From Lunasporangiospora selenospora (Eukaryota; Mortierellomycota; Mortierellomycetes; Mortierellales; Mortierellaceae): 12,226 nt of DNA. A model generated the notes under the pieces. That model saw only the letters and a list, made by a program, of their open reading frames with translations, did no database searches and was not told the DNA's origin. Position 1 is the stretch's first letter. Every line of letters starts with the position of its first letter. Location: the NCBI GenBank assembly GCA_015680635.1, contig JAABOA010000093.1:8371-20596 (forward strand), written 5' to 3'. The position numbers and the translations under genes are program-made. Of the stretch, positions 1-9,070 are shown one piece after another.

Positions 1-119
1 AGTATCTGGTCAGAGATTCCCACCGAATGGCCCAGTCGCCATGACAAAGAGTTCAATGTGGCTATCCAGTTGAGAGCCAAAACAAATGCGACAATCCAGA
101 TCAAGGCAGCAATAAGCAT
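1..119 (-). CDS. Possible N-terminus of a membrane protein, cut by the window edge
   Basis: An open frame on the minus strand starts at an ATG at 119 and runs off the left edge after about 39 residues. It opens with a strongly hydrophobic stretch (roughly residues 1-23, rich in Leu, Ile, Ala, Val and Trp) followed by a polar part ending near G-I-S-D-Q-I. This would fit a signal anchor or first membrane segment. The frame is closed by a TGA about 40 bases upstream, so this ATG, or an exon joined at the CACAG near 135, would begin the frame. A CTTATAAG sequence at 257-264 could serve as a TATA element. I cannot name a family. With so little sequence this may be a chance frame; a plus-strand frame over 1-156 is also open but looks less protein-like. 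Confidence 0.28.
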   Translation of the reverse strand, partial: MLIAALIWIVAFVLALNWIATLNSLSWRLGHSVGISDQI

Positions 120-1029
120 ATTGGCCAAGGATGCTGTGGAAGCATTTTGCAATTGAAATCAACCTAGTTGGGATTTATGAACTCTCGAACGATTCAAGGA
201 GCAGCAAGAGACAAATCGGATGTTCCAAACAAGTTAGAGGACGGTGACTGGAGACTCTTATAAGCTGAGGTGGAGGAGGATAGTCGGTAGCCTTGAATGC
301 CACTCTTCTCTAGGTAGACCCCGAGCTCGTCTCAAACTCCAATTATTATAATAATAAATATGGTCCAATTTTCTTTCTTTTGCATCCTACCATCCGATAT
401 GAAATGTCAAGTCGTCCTTCCTCTCCACGTATTGCTTGGTAGAGCATCATCCTTCACCACAATCTCCTTTGGACCAACGATAGTCCAGAACTAGCTTTGA
501 ATGCAAAAATGTCGTTTAAATGTCAAGTTCACTGCTTTAATTTAACCAAATGTTAATCTCTACAAACTTGAAGAGAGAGGAATGAAGTGGGTAGCTGGTC
601 CCCTGACCACCATAGTTCTGGCACTTTATTGTATGGCAAGCAATAGGTCCAATTGGGCAATGACAGCTCAATTTTCCAGAGTGGTTTGTTTCTCGATACG
701 ACTTTGTCCATGGTCAGTCGTAGGTCGACGCAGAGTAACAACTGTGGATGAAAATCCATGTGCTTTTTTTTGTTCGTCATATGCCCGTGGATTGTGTGAA
801 GAGTGCATAAAAAAACAAGGCACAAGACATTTTGGATCACGTTCCAACCGAGTTCAAGGAGCCAGATTCTACTACGCATTCACATCAGCTATCCTTCTTT
901 CTGTAAACTCGTTCAAGATCCTTTGATAACACCTTCCATTGTCGCATGGCTAGTTTTTTTTTTTTTTTTTAAACAGCATAAATATCCTTTTCTCAAATCG
1001 ATATTTTCATTCCACATGAAAACGGAAAA
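120..1029. other. Intergenic region left of ACMSD
   Basis: No gene that I can support lies here. It should hold the 3' end of the ACMSD transcript on the right and the promoter of a possible leftward gene on the left. Visible features are the CTTATAAG palindrome (257-264), a perfect 14-base A/T palindrome at 342-355 inside an AT-rich patch (341-361), and a T17 tract (954-970). Two overlapping antisense ORFs occupy 553-926; neither resembles anything I know. Confidence 0.6.
954..970. repeat. Homopolymer T17 (A17 on the ACMSD sense strand)
   Basis: Seventeen consecutive T on the plus strand, 59 bases past the ACMSD stop codon. On the sense strand this is a genomically encoded A17 run in or near the 3' UTR. 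ACMSD keeps four introns, so this is not the tail of a retrocopy of that gene. Confidence 0.9.
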
Positions 1030-2698
1030 CTACTCTTCCATAGGTGTAGGTGCATGAACGTTAGGATCAAGGCCCAAAAACTTGATAGCGTTGCCGCTCA
1101 ACAACTTGGTCTTTTCCTCATCCGTCAACCACCTGGCCTCCTCAATCATCTTGCCTGGATGCAACTCGCCCAATGGGAATGGGTAATCGGATCCGAGCAT
1201 AATGTTATCAATGCCCATCTTTTTGATAAGGAACTCGAGTGTCTCTTCATCATGCACCAGTGAATCAACAAAGATACGGTTCAGGTAGGTCCTAATTGAT
1301 ATGGGTTCCAAGTAGGCATTTCGTATTAGTCGAGTCGCCTTCTTTCTTTTCTTTACCATAGAAGCGACTTTGATACTGTCTCAACCAGTAAAAAAAAACT
1401 TACATTGGTCCATTCTTAGTTCGAGTCGCGCACAGGTCAGGTCGGACCTCGAATCCGTGCTGAATTCGACCAACAGTCGCCGGGAATGAGCCTCCTCCGT
1501 GAGCAAACGACACCTTCAGCTTTGGGAAACGCTCCAGGACACCGCCCATTACCATGGCACAGATAGAGATGGTCGTCTCACAGGGCATGCCGACCAACCA
1601 AGGGAACCAGTACTTTTCCATGCGGCCCTTGTTGTCCATGTCCCATGGGTGTACAAACACCACTGCATTGGTCTCCTCGCATGCCGCCCAGATAGGGTCC
1701 AGCTCGGGAGCATCCAAGTTCCAGTCATTGATATGGCTTCCAATCTGAATACCCGCCAATCCAAGTTCCTCGCGGCATCGCTTCAATTCCTGGACTGCCA
1801 ACTCGGGAGCCTGCATCGGCAATGTGCCAAGGCCAACAAAGCGCTTGGGATCCTCGGCCACCACCTGTGCAATATGATCGTTCAGATAGCGGGCCAAATC
1901 CAGAGTATGCTCCGGTCGAGCAGAATAACTAAACATGACTGGGACAGTGGACAGGACCTATTACCACGAGAAGTAAGAAGGAGGAAGGTGCAAAGTTGTG
2001 AGTTTTGAACAGAGAGAGAGAGAGAGAGAGATTGTGTGTATGTGGAGGGGGGTTTGATAGTGTGCGAGTGATGGGTACCTGAACATCGACATCAGTGGCA
2101 TTGCACTCTTTGATACGCTGTTCCGAGGACCAGCAGTTGCATTCGATCGTTCGAAAGTTCTTTCCGTCCATCATCATGTTTGCCTTGCCCTATTCTCCCC
2201 CATACAAATGTAGAAAAGTAGTTCCGAGAAAGTCAGTTGAACGCTCCACTGTTGGAAATCTCTATTGGAGGGCGGAGATGCTCTGTTTCTTCATGCAGAA
2301 AAAAGAAAAAGGTCCGTTGAGCGTTGAGAGAGTGTGAAAGGCTTACGGATTCGATATGGTCGAGCTGGATCCATGATCCATATCCGTACTTTCTCTTCAG
2401 GTCTGGCCAGTGCTTTGGAAGGATGTGCCTAATAATTCAGATTCCAAAAGATTTCATGTTATTCTCTTCATGTCTGGTGAAAAGGAAGATTCTCAAGGAA
2501 CCCAGATCAGGGAATGCCGTGGTGGACAGGTGAGAGCATGCGAAAAGAAATCCACACATACGTGTGCATGTCGATCTTGAGAAAGTTGGTGTTTCGCTTG
2601 ACGCCCTTCTTGTCCTTTTCGGCCTGGACAACGATGGCCATCTCGGTATGGTTCATGCCGGGAGCAGAGCTAGCGTTCTTGGTGATGTCGTCCTTCAT
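1030..2698 (-). CDS. ACMSD: 2-amino-3-carboxymuconate-6-semialdehyde decarboxylase (ACMSD), 5 exons
   Basis: ACMSD is a zinc-dependent, amidohydrolase-fold decarboxylase that turns 2-amino-3-carboxymuconate semialdehyde into 2-aminomuconate semialdehyde, drawing the kynurenine pathway away from quinolinate and NAD. Exons (minus strand): 2698-2562, 2428-2347, 2189-2079, 1957-1404 and 1291-1030; the introns are GT-AG of 133, 157, 121 and 112 bases. The joined frame gives 381 residues. Visible sites are the HxH pair H45/H47 (K-I-D-M-H-T-H), H213 in FVHPWDM, H263 in FAHGGG, D330 in GSDYPFPLGE, and substrate arginines R86 and R274. Against human numbering as I recall it (H6, H8, R47, H174, H224, R235, D291), all are offset by exactly 39, which strongly supports the splice model. 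The extra N-terminal 39 residues are polar and not needed by the fold. The start ATG has A at -3. The neighbours are unrelated to tryptophan breakdown. Confidence 0.93.
2011..2030. repeat. (AG)10 microsatellite in ACMSD intron 3
   Basis: Ten AG units on the plus strand, read as CT on the sense strand, within the 121-base third intron (2078-1958) of ACMSD. It lies about 50 bases upstream of the TAG acceptor. Confidence 0.95.
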
Positions 2699-3327
2699 GG
2701 TTGGGGCAATGCAAAGTGAAAGGGGGGGGGGGTTGAGGTCTGTTGAAAGCTGTGAGATAGGAAGAAGGAGAATGGGAGAGGGAGAGGGAGAGAAGAAGAA
2801 GTGAAATGAAAGAGAGAGGAGAGTGGTTTTGAAAAGCAATGGAATGGATGAGGATGATGAAGAATGAAAAGGATCACAGGAAAGAGATGGGGTAAAAAGA
2901 GAGAGTGGGAGAGAGAGAGAGAGTGGGAGAGAGAGTGCGGGGGTCGGAGAAGAAGGAAGAAGGGATGGAAGGGGAATCACCACTCGCCCGTTCCTTTCCT
3001 AATTGACCGCAACAACCCGTGGGACAGTTTTAGCCCTTACCCAATAGAGCAGAGTGCAACAAGCAACAGCATTCACATCGACTCCCCAACTTTGTTTGTC
3101 TGTGCATCCTGTGCATCACCCTCTTTTCAGTTTACCCACAAGGACAAGTCCGGGGCGGTCTTGGCTCACCTGGCCCACCTGGTCCACCCAAAGCAAAGCC
3201 TCTTCCCTTTACTGCCGTTCTAGCCTTGCAGCTCATGTGAACTACACCCCATCAACGACACTTGACCAAGTCTGATCCAAATAGCAAAGCAGCAAAAGGA
3301 CTTTATTATTAAAAAAAAGAACGCTCA
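2699..3327. promoter_or_regulatory. Upstream region of ACMSD and 3' flank of LDB17
   Basis: This 629-base gap holds no supported gene. Next to the ACMSD ATG, about 2700-2960 is almost wholly purine on the plus strand, so pyrimidine on the ACMSD sense strand, with a G10 run near 2723 and GA tracts at 2762-2940. A CCAAT pentamer sits near 3040. Just past the LDB17 stop, the sense strand reads AATAATAAAG (about 3311-3302), a plausible AATAAA-like cleavage signal. Open frames here are Ser/Leu/Pro or Arg/Glu low-complexity translations of the repeats and are not genes. Confidence 0.5.
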
Positions 3328-6300
3328 TTAAGCAGCTGCAGTTGGTGCAACAATATGTTGGCGGTTATGATAGCTTGTTGGTGGAGTAGGTGGCAGCGAA
3401 CCAGATCCTCTGCGCTGCTGCATGAGCAGCGCCTGATCCCGCTTGTGTGCTTCATTCTCCAACCAGTCTCGCAAGACTCGCTCGACCAATCTTAAAGTCG
3501 TTGGGCTTACAGGTTTCAAAGATTTGAAATGCGATGAGCTCGATGAATCCTGTCGTGACATCAAAGGCAGAGCTCCACATTCATCCTTTAACCCCAAAGA
3601 CTCGAGTTTATGCACAAGATTGCCTGCTTGATCGTTCGTTGGCCCTGATGACAAGACGGGGCTAGGACATGCACTTCCTCCTGTCGATGGGTTCGTGATC
3701 ATCGTGTTGACACTGCAACTACTCATACCACTGGATGCCGACGCGGGTCGCTTCACAGAGGATCCAGCTGAAGCCGACTCTGTCTCTGCCTCGGCCGTTG
3801 TCGGTAATTTAGCAGACATGATGGTAGCGGCGGCCATAAAGGGCGAGGAACTACTCTCGCGATCTCTATAGGTTACCTTGCGCGAACCCACAACTACTGC
3901 TCGCCTCTGACGCTCCAGATCCTGTTCTCGTTGAAATTCTTCCTCAAGCTGATTCCTCAATTTCTCATCCAGGGAACCTCCTCCCAAGGACGAGAGCGTC
4001 TTGATGATCTCGGAGCGTTTATAGGACGAGTTCCGCATCTGCGTATTCAACAAGAGGGGTCCCAAGACGCGGAGATATCCTTGTCGAAGAGACTCTTCTT
4101 CTTCCGAGAGGTCCATAAGTTCTCGAATGACGACGTCTACGAGAACATGGAGGTCGTTTGTGTAAAAGAATTCCATAAGACGCTGGGTTGTAAAGAGGAG
4201 ATAGAGTAGCTTCAGAATAAGCATCTGGAGAGCTGTCTCTTCTAGAGGAATAAGTTTCAACAGGAGGACACCTGGTTAGTTGTCTCTAAATGTTCCATTA
4301 GATGGCTATTTTTTCCTCTCCGAGAATAAAAAGAGCTCCTTTGGATACTTGCCTGCACGGTTCAGCATGAATACTAGACTCTCTCCAAAAGTACAGTTGG
4401 TTCCAGGACGCTCGGCGAGGACACTCAGTAATGGATTGCCAAAAGGATTAGAGTTGTGTATATACTGTGGATTCGACATGTTGAGCATGTATTGTTCATT
4501 AAAGGTCAACAGTAACTTGATCGACCCAGAGTTGAGCATCTCGTCTGCATCGGTCTTTGTGCGCTCTACCAGGTCGAGTAGGTAGTTCAAAAAGGACTCG
4601 TCTGCCAAGGCTAGTAGAATAAGGTGCAACAGATAGGTCATTGAAATTAGTCAGGACAGCAATTGAAAGGTATTGACCACTTTACAGAGCAATCTCTTGC
4701 AGTTGACAAGATACTTGGAGACGTACCCAGGTCTGTAGGTTTTAGGGACTGGACGCGGCACACCTCAAACATCAGACTGACAGCGACCAAATGCAGCCTC
4801 GAGCCTGGTCATAGCAAATTGGAGTAAAGGCGTTAACTCTGGGATCAAAGAGAGAAGCATGCACACCTCATGCCCAGGAGTTGCAATCGTGCCAGTGTGC
4901 CTGCGTGTAACGATTTCAGCATTCAAATGGCTCTTTACCTTCCAATTGAAGGATCTGGTATTTGAGTTTTGCAATAAACTCGCTCTTCAGCATCCAGTGA
5001 TAGACCTTTGTGTTTTCCTGTCCCGCGTAGAACAAGATGTGGTATGTGATCCACAAGTCTTTTTCATCTTGGCTCTAAAAGGGGGGCAGGAGGGGGGAAG
5101 AAACACAGCGTTTAGTCAACTGTTTACCCTTGCAGTCAGGGTTCTCCAAAAGGAGAGTATCGATAAACGACATTACCCCAACGATTGGAGTGCAAACACT
5201 CGATTGTGACAAGGGGTGACCAGCAACATCCTCGGCCTCTCTTTGTTCCCCCGCTTTGCCCTGTCCACAAACATCCACTGCAGCTGATCACACAACATTT
5301 ATGCAGAGTCTGTTCAGACAAACACCTCGGACCTCTTCCCACCGCATACATGACCAAATACCTCTAGCACCCCTCTGACTTGACTGTTACATCATCCATG
5401 CCGCCTTGTGTCATGCACACCTTTTTCTTTTTTATAGCAAAAAATGTCATATAGCGCAAATGTAGACTCTCAAGAAGGCCTTTTTGCAAATATCCCTACC
5501 TGGATAGCTCGATCAATGACCAAGGACGAGATTCCTAGGGCATTGTTCTGAAAGAGAGCCGAGTCAAAGAGTCGGTAGCAGCAATGAGCCAGATCCTGTC
5601 CTGCAGCATCCAAGAATTCGTCTAAAAGCGGGGAGAGAGAGAGAGAGAGAACAGACGGTTTCTTCAGGAACTCCAATCGGGCCACGAGGATCATTAACAG
5701 TCCGCGGTCTCTTTATTCCTCCCCCCTCTCCTTCTCCTCTCTTTCGCTCGCACAGTTTCAGAGTCATCGCTCGCAGAGACAGAGAGACGGGATAATTTGT
5801 CGCAGAGTTGATCCACTTTTGCCTTTGGACTAGATACTCTGAAGAAGAAGAAAAAAGGTTTCTTCTCCAATAACCGAGTCATGTCTGCAAATGTACACTT
5901 TTGTTGTTGTTGTTTTTGGAGACTGGTGTTGGCTCTCTTTCTCTCCCTGCATGAATTGCCAGACATGTCGCTCGTTCATGAGATGGGAACACGGCAAAAG
6001 AGAGAAGGAAGAAAAACCAATGGCCATGCGGGTGCGAAATGAAAAGGGGAGAGAGAGGAGTTTGGGCGGGGTTGCGAAAGTAGAGGTGCTTGGATATGAT
6101 GTGTGAATGTGGGGGGAAGGGGCGAAGCTTGGACAGTGAGATAAAAAGAATGTGCGTTTGTGTGTGTGTGTGTTTGGATGTTCTTTTGTTGGTCTGTTGG
6201 TCTGTTGGTCTGTTGGTCTGCTGGCAAGCAGAGGAAGACACTTTTTCACTCTCTCTTGGTCCCTCTCCCCCGACCGGAAGAAAAATAAAAAGCCTAAATC

Positions 6301-6781
6301 GATTATGCACAGCAGCTGGTCTCCTCCTCAGGGGCACCCTTTCAACGGGCGAGAGAGAAAGAGAGAGCGAGAGCTCAGAGTCTTTCAACGTACCTTGGTA
6401 TTGGGCAATAAGCGAGATGTAGCTGTCCACCTGAGTCTCGGGACTCTCATGGAACCCAGCCCCATCAAGTAGATCTTGAAGTTCTAGATTGATTGTAAAA
6501 AAAAAAAAAGAGGCGTTGACACAAAGAACGTATCATTCTGTGTTGAGTTTTGGGCCAGCTTGAGAAGCACCAGTCCAGATTCGTGCAGTAAAAATAGACG
6601 GGTGTGAAGGAAAAAAAAAGGCGAACCAGGCGAAAAGGAGAAAGTACAATTGGCAGGACAGGACTAGGATGGTGTGTCTATCTGTCGACCAAGTTCCTAG
6701 TCGGGTCATCCGCTCATGCGTTGTGGCCTCACCTGTGTAGAACTGTGAGGAAGACTCGAATTGGTAGGTAAAGAAGGACAT
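3328..6781 (-). CDS. LDB17: Ldb17/Dip1/SPIN90-family Arp2/3 activator, 7 exons
   Basis: WISH/DIP/SPIN90 proteins (yeast Ldb17, fission yeast Dip1) bind Arp2/3 and start unbranched actin filaments at endocytic patches. Exons (minus strand): 6781-6733, 6483-6394, 5621-5500, 5074-4939, 4804-4727, 4610-4353 and 4241-3328, giving 548 residues. Introns are 249, 772, 425, 134, 116 and 111 bases; the last uses a GC donor. All phases join cleanly. The leucine-rich helical domain covers about residues 133-345, with family blocks [68 protein letters not shown] and [13 protein letters not shown]. The C-terminal 200 residues are Ser-rich and end with a PPTPP stretch (528-532) that could bind SH3 domains, as Ldb17 does with Sla1. 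The ATG has A at -3. The weakest parts are the long second and third introns, which could hide a small in-phase exon. Confidence 0.88.
4242..4352 (-). other. GC-AG intron 6 of LDB17
   Basis: The exon ends CAG followed by GCAAGT, and the acceptor is TTCCTCTAG. Only this pairing joins MLNRA to [12 protein letters not shown] in frame, as expected for the family; the nearby GT (4348-4347) gives the wrong phase. A CTAAC branch-point match lies about 35 bases before the acceptor. Confidence 0.85.
5622..6393 (-). other. Long repeat-filled intron 2 of LDB17
   Basis: At 772 bases this is by far the longest intron in the window. The donor is GTACGT and the acceptor CTTTTAG; both flanks are phase 1, joining ...LIAQYQ to DEFLDAAGQ. 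It carries a (GA)n tract at about 5633-5650 beside the acceptor, a (TG)n tract at about 6159-6172, four copies of an 8-mer (6188-6219), and GA-rich patches near 6348-6372. An in-phase exon inside it cannot be excluded, but I see no family-like sequence. Confidence 0.65.
6188..6219. repeat. Four tandem copies of GTTGGTCT
   Basis: Exact 8-base units begin at 6188, 6196, 6204 and 6212, followed by a degenerate partial unit (GCTGG). It is a short minisatellite inside LDB17 intron 2. A (TG)n run lies about 15 bases to the left. Confidence 0.95.
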
Positions 6782-7804
6782 TGTCTGTAGCGTTTGAGGC
6801 GCAGAGAGTAGGGCAGAGAAAGTCGACCAGAAGACGTTGAAAAGAAAAAGCCCAGAGAGGAGGATAAAAAAAGGACGTTGGCAGGCGCGTGGAGAACGGG
6901 GTGGCGTAGCCTCAGAAGTGAATGGGCTAGAGTTGAAGCCGGAGCACTGGATTAGGACTAGGGTATAATGATGTCCGATGTGCGACTGGAGCCGTCGAAG
7001 GATCGGGAATCAAGATGATGCAAGGAAATGTCCTGAGGAGACTAGCATCGGCAATGGACTGGTTGAGGAAGAAGAATGGAGAGAATGGGATGGAGGAAAA
7101 GAGAATGGAGTGAAGAGCAGGAGGGGTAAGGTGAGATATGGAGAGAGAGTGAGAGAGAGAGTGAGAGAGAGAGTGAGAGAGAGAGTGAGAGAGAGAGAAA
7201 AGGAAAAGATTGAGCGAGAGAGAGAAAAGGAAAAGAGGGGGCGGTGGGCGATAGTGCTGGTTGGGGAACATTCACTACACTAACACTTCTCATACGTCCA
7301 TGTCTCTCACAATTCAAGGGCGGAGAATCTCTCTTTTCCTTTGCCCAAACAGTCCCTTGTACCCACAGAGAAACCGAGAACGGTCTTGGAAAGGCTGCAA
7401 CCTCCTGCTCCTTTCCGGGTACACCAGAGACATCTCCCATTCAGTCGTATCCACTCCACGTGGATGCCGTCAGTGCATCTCCTCTCTACTCGAACCCAGC
7501 CGTCCTCTCACTCCCCTGCCTTGACAATTCCCGTGCCATTGAAAACGGCGGATAAATCATATAAATATAAAGTGCTCTCATTCCAAGCTTCTAACCACCA
7601 CGGACCATGAATGATCCATGCCATCCCTGTGGCTCATAAACAAGCGTGTCCTCAGATTTCTTTCCCATCATTTCTTCATGTGCAAATGAAAAAAAGTGGC
7701 CACAGTTCAAAAGAGAGGATTGATAGAACAGCGTATATTTATAATTCATGTTGAAAAGAATGTTTGTGAATAGATGCTCAATTGTCCAGTGCGCTACAGT
7801 CGAC
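6782..7804. promoter_or_regulatory. Upstream region of LDB17 with GA/CT tracts
   Basis: About 1 kb without a supported gene. The part nearest the LDB17 ATG (6782-7000) is purine-rich on the plus strand. From about 7060 to 7240 lies a dense GA tract with a 12-base higher-order repeat. From 7260 to 7540 the sequence is mixed, C-rich on the plus strand, with no coding signal I trust. From 7550 to 7770 it is AT-rich, with runs such as ATATAAATATAAA near 7560 and TATATTTATAATT near 7734. The latter, read on the minus strand, could be the cleavage signal of the MPU1-side transcript. Confidence 0.45.
7141..7236. repeat. 12-base-period GA repeat and 21-base direct repeat
   Basis: A GA tract is interrupted by T at 7150, 7162, 7174 and 7186, a strict period of 12 (GAGAGAGAGAGT-type unit). 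It passes into a 21-base direct repeat (GA run followed by AAAGGAAAAGA) at 7189-7209 and 7216-7236. The purine/pyrimidine asymmetry is almost complete. Its translations (Arg-Glu or Ser-Leu repeats) are artefacts. Confidence 0.92.
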
Positions 7805-8167
7805 CTAGAGCCTTCGTTGGTCATCTGGTGTTGGGTGCCGCCTCAAAAACCGGTCCTCGGCGAGTTCAAGCTGTATACCTTCTGTCATCCACGTCCATGC
7901 AAGCCATTGAAGTGAGATCCACGCAACGACAAATCCGCTCAACATTAACTTTCGCAATCGACTCCGTCCAATGCTCAAGACTACCCATCTTTCTAATCGA
8001 CTCACTCGCCTCCTCTGTCTATTGGATGTCGTAGACGCCTCAGCACCTAGTCCTGGACGGATATTCCCATCGCTCCTGTTTCTTTGATCGATGCGGTTGC
8101 TGTTGCTGTCGTAATTGTCGTTCCAATAGTACAAAGAAGAGGTTGACCAAAGCGTCCTCCATTTCAT
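7805..8167 (-). CDS. Hypothetical small protein with one membrane segment
   Basis: An ATG at 8167 opens a 120-residue frame ending in TAG at 7805. The first 60 residues are polar, rich in Asn, Ser, Asp and Arg, with a basic NRQRRRVSR patch. A hydrophobic span of about 21 residues follows (LMLSGFVVAWISLQWLAWTWM, slightly exceeded by flanks), then about 25 charged residues ending in DDQRRL. That layout fits a single-pass or near-tail-anchored protein, but I recognise no family. The start context is poor (T at -3). The frame is the same as that of MPU1 and stays open right back to the MPU1 stop, 145 codons in all, so it may be a separate gene, an alternative 3' exon of MPU1, or chance. Any transcript would overlap the MPU1 3' UTR. 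Confidence 0.35.
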   Translation of the reverse strand: MKWRTLWSTSSLYYWNDNYDSNSNRIDQRNRSDGNIRPGLGAEASTTSNRQRRRVSRLERWVVLSIGRSRLRKLMLSGFVVAWISLQWLAWTWMTEGIQLELAEDRFLRRHPTPDDQRRL

Positions 8168-8242
8168 CCAAACCCTACTCACTCGACCCCCGATCCCATG
8201 ACGACTCCAACCATCACCTTCGAACGCCGACCACGCTCCTTC

Positions 8243-9070
8243 TCAATCAAACTTCTTTGCCTTCTTCTTGCCAGAGCCCGAAGCTCCCTTCTCGCCAGGG
8301 ACAGCCTCGCCAGCCTTGGTCTTGGGCGCGTTCCAGTACAAAGCCATCTGGAAGGCGAGAACACAGTTGAAGAGGGTGCTGAGCATAAAGCCAGCCAAGA
8401 TGATCATGTCGTCCACCTCGGTCAAAGTCGTGTAAACACGGGCCAACGATCCTGCAAAGTAGTTGAACACTGTAAAGGCAGAGAGCTGTCCTGTGCTTCC
8501 GTTCTTGTAGTTTGCAACGATCTGAGGCACCTTGGAAAACAAGTTGATGGGGATGGTCAATGCCTGGAGGATGGTGAGCATGCCCTGAGAGATCAGCGCG
8601 GTGGTCACAACAGCTCCATCAGCAGTTTGGATCTCGGATGTACGCGCGACGATGGTACCAAGGAAGAGGAACGAGGAAAGGATCGCAAAGGCGTTGGTGC
8701 CCTTGCCGCGATAAAACATCATCAGGGAGAGGATGATCAGATTCTGAATCGTCACGAAAAAGGTTTCGCCATAGGTCGAGAGGGGGTTCTGCTGGCGAAT
8801 GTTGTATGCGAGTGAGATGACGCTGGCGAGGGTCTCGAGCATGTACGAGGAGAATGAGACACCCTCTGCAGATTGGGCCTGGACAATCTTGATGATCTGG
8901 GGAACCTTGACGATGGCGCCACCGGCGACAATGCCGAGACCAAGACCCTTGGAGATGCCGTATTTGATGCAAGGCACATCCTTGTAGTTGAGGTTCTCAA
9001 TCAGAGATGTATAACAGACCTCGCCGATGATGGCCACGGCAGGGCGCTCCAGGAAAAATGGCAGGTGCAT
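8243..9070 (-). CDS. MPDU1: MPU1/MPDU1 family PQ-loop ER protein (mannose-P-dolichol utilization)
   Basis: MPDU1 is an ER membrane protein needed to use dolichol-phosphate mannose and glucose as donors for lipid-linked oligosaccharide and GPI synthesis. This intronless frame encodes 275 residues, close to the family's usual 245-260. Family blocks are SKGLGLGIVAG, the first PQ-loop VKVPQIIKI (P57-Q58) with KSAEG-like QSAEGVSF, the second PQ-loop SKVPQIVANY (P182-Q183), GSTGQLSAFTVF, GSLARVYT and LYWNA. Hydrophobic spans near 41-60, 72-90, 102-119, 127-145, 156-176, 195-213 and 222-243 fit seven membrane helices. The tail is lysine-rich and ends in KKFD, a KKxx dilysine signal that would keep it in the ER. 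I chose the ATG at 9070 (G at -3); the frame opens further to 9148 but has no ATG there. The PEX22 stop is only 199 bases upstream. Confidence 0.95.
   Translation of the reverse strand: MHLPFFLERPAVAIIGEVCYTSLIENLNYKDVPCIKYGISKGLGLGIVAGGAIVKVPQIIKIVQAQSAEGVSFSSYMLETLASVISLAYNIRQQNPLSTYGETFFVTIQNLIILSLMMFYRGKGTNAFAILSSFLFLGTIVARTSEIQTADGAVVTTALISQGMLTILQALTIPINLFSKVPQIVANYKNGSTGQLSAFTVFNYFAGSLARVYTTLTEVDDMIILAGFMLSTLFNCVLAFQMALYWNAPKTKAGEAVPGEKGASGSGKKKAKKFD

Noticed and set aside
954-970. A17 on the sense strand as a sign of a retrocopied gene
   Set aside because: The ACMSD gene just upstream retains four introns, and no target-site duplication is visible.
2507-2983. Long Ser/Leu/Pro-rich minus-strand frame running into ACMSD exon 1
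   Set aside because: The part before the ACMSD ATG is a translation of the CT-rich leader, begins without a good ATG, and has no protein-like composition.
5075-5278. Candidate extra LDB17 exon containing [16 protein letters not shown]
   Set aside because: Its natural donor after CAAGG leaves phase 1, which would put a stop in the next exon; the direct 5500-to-5074 join keeps phase and gives [12 protein letters not shown].
6978-7283. Plus-strand Arg/Glu repeat frame (RERVRERV...) resembling a charged helix
   Set aside because: It is a direct translation of the 12-base GA repeat; the same tract read on the minus strand gives Ser-Leu repeats.
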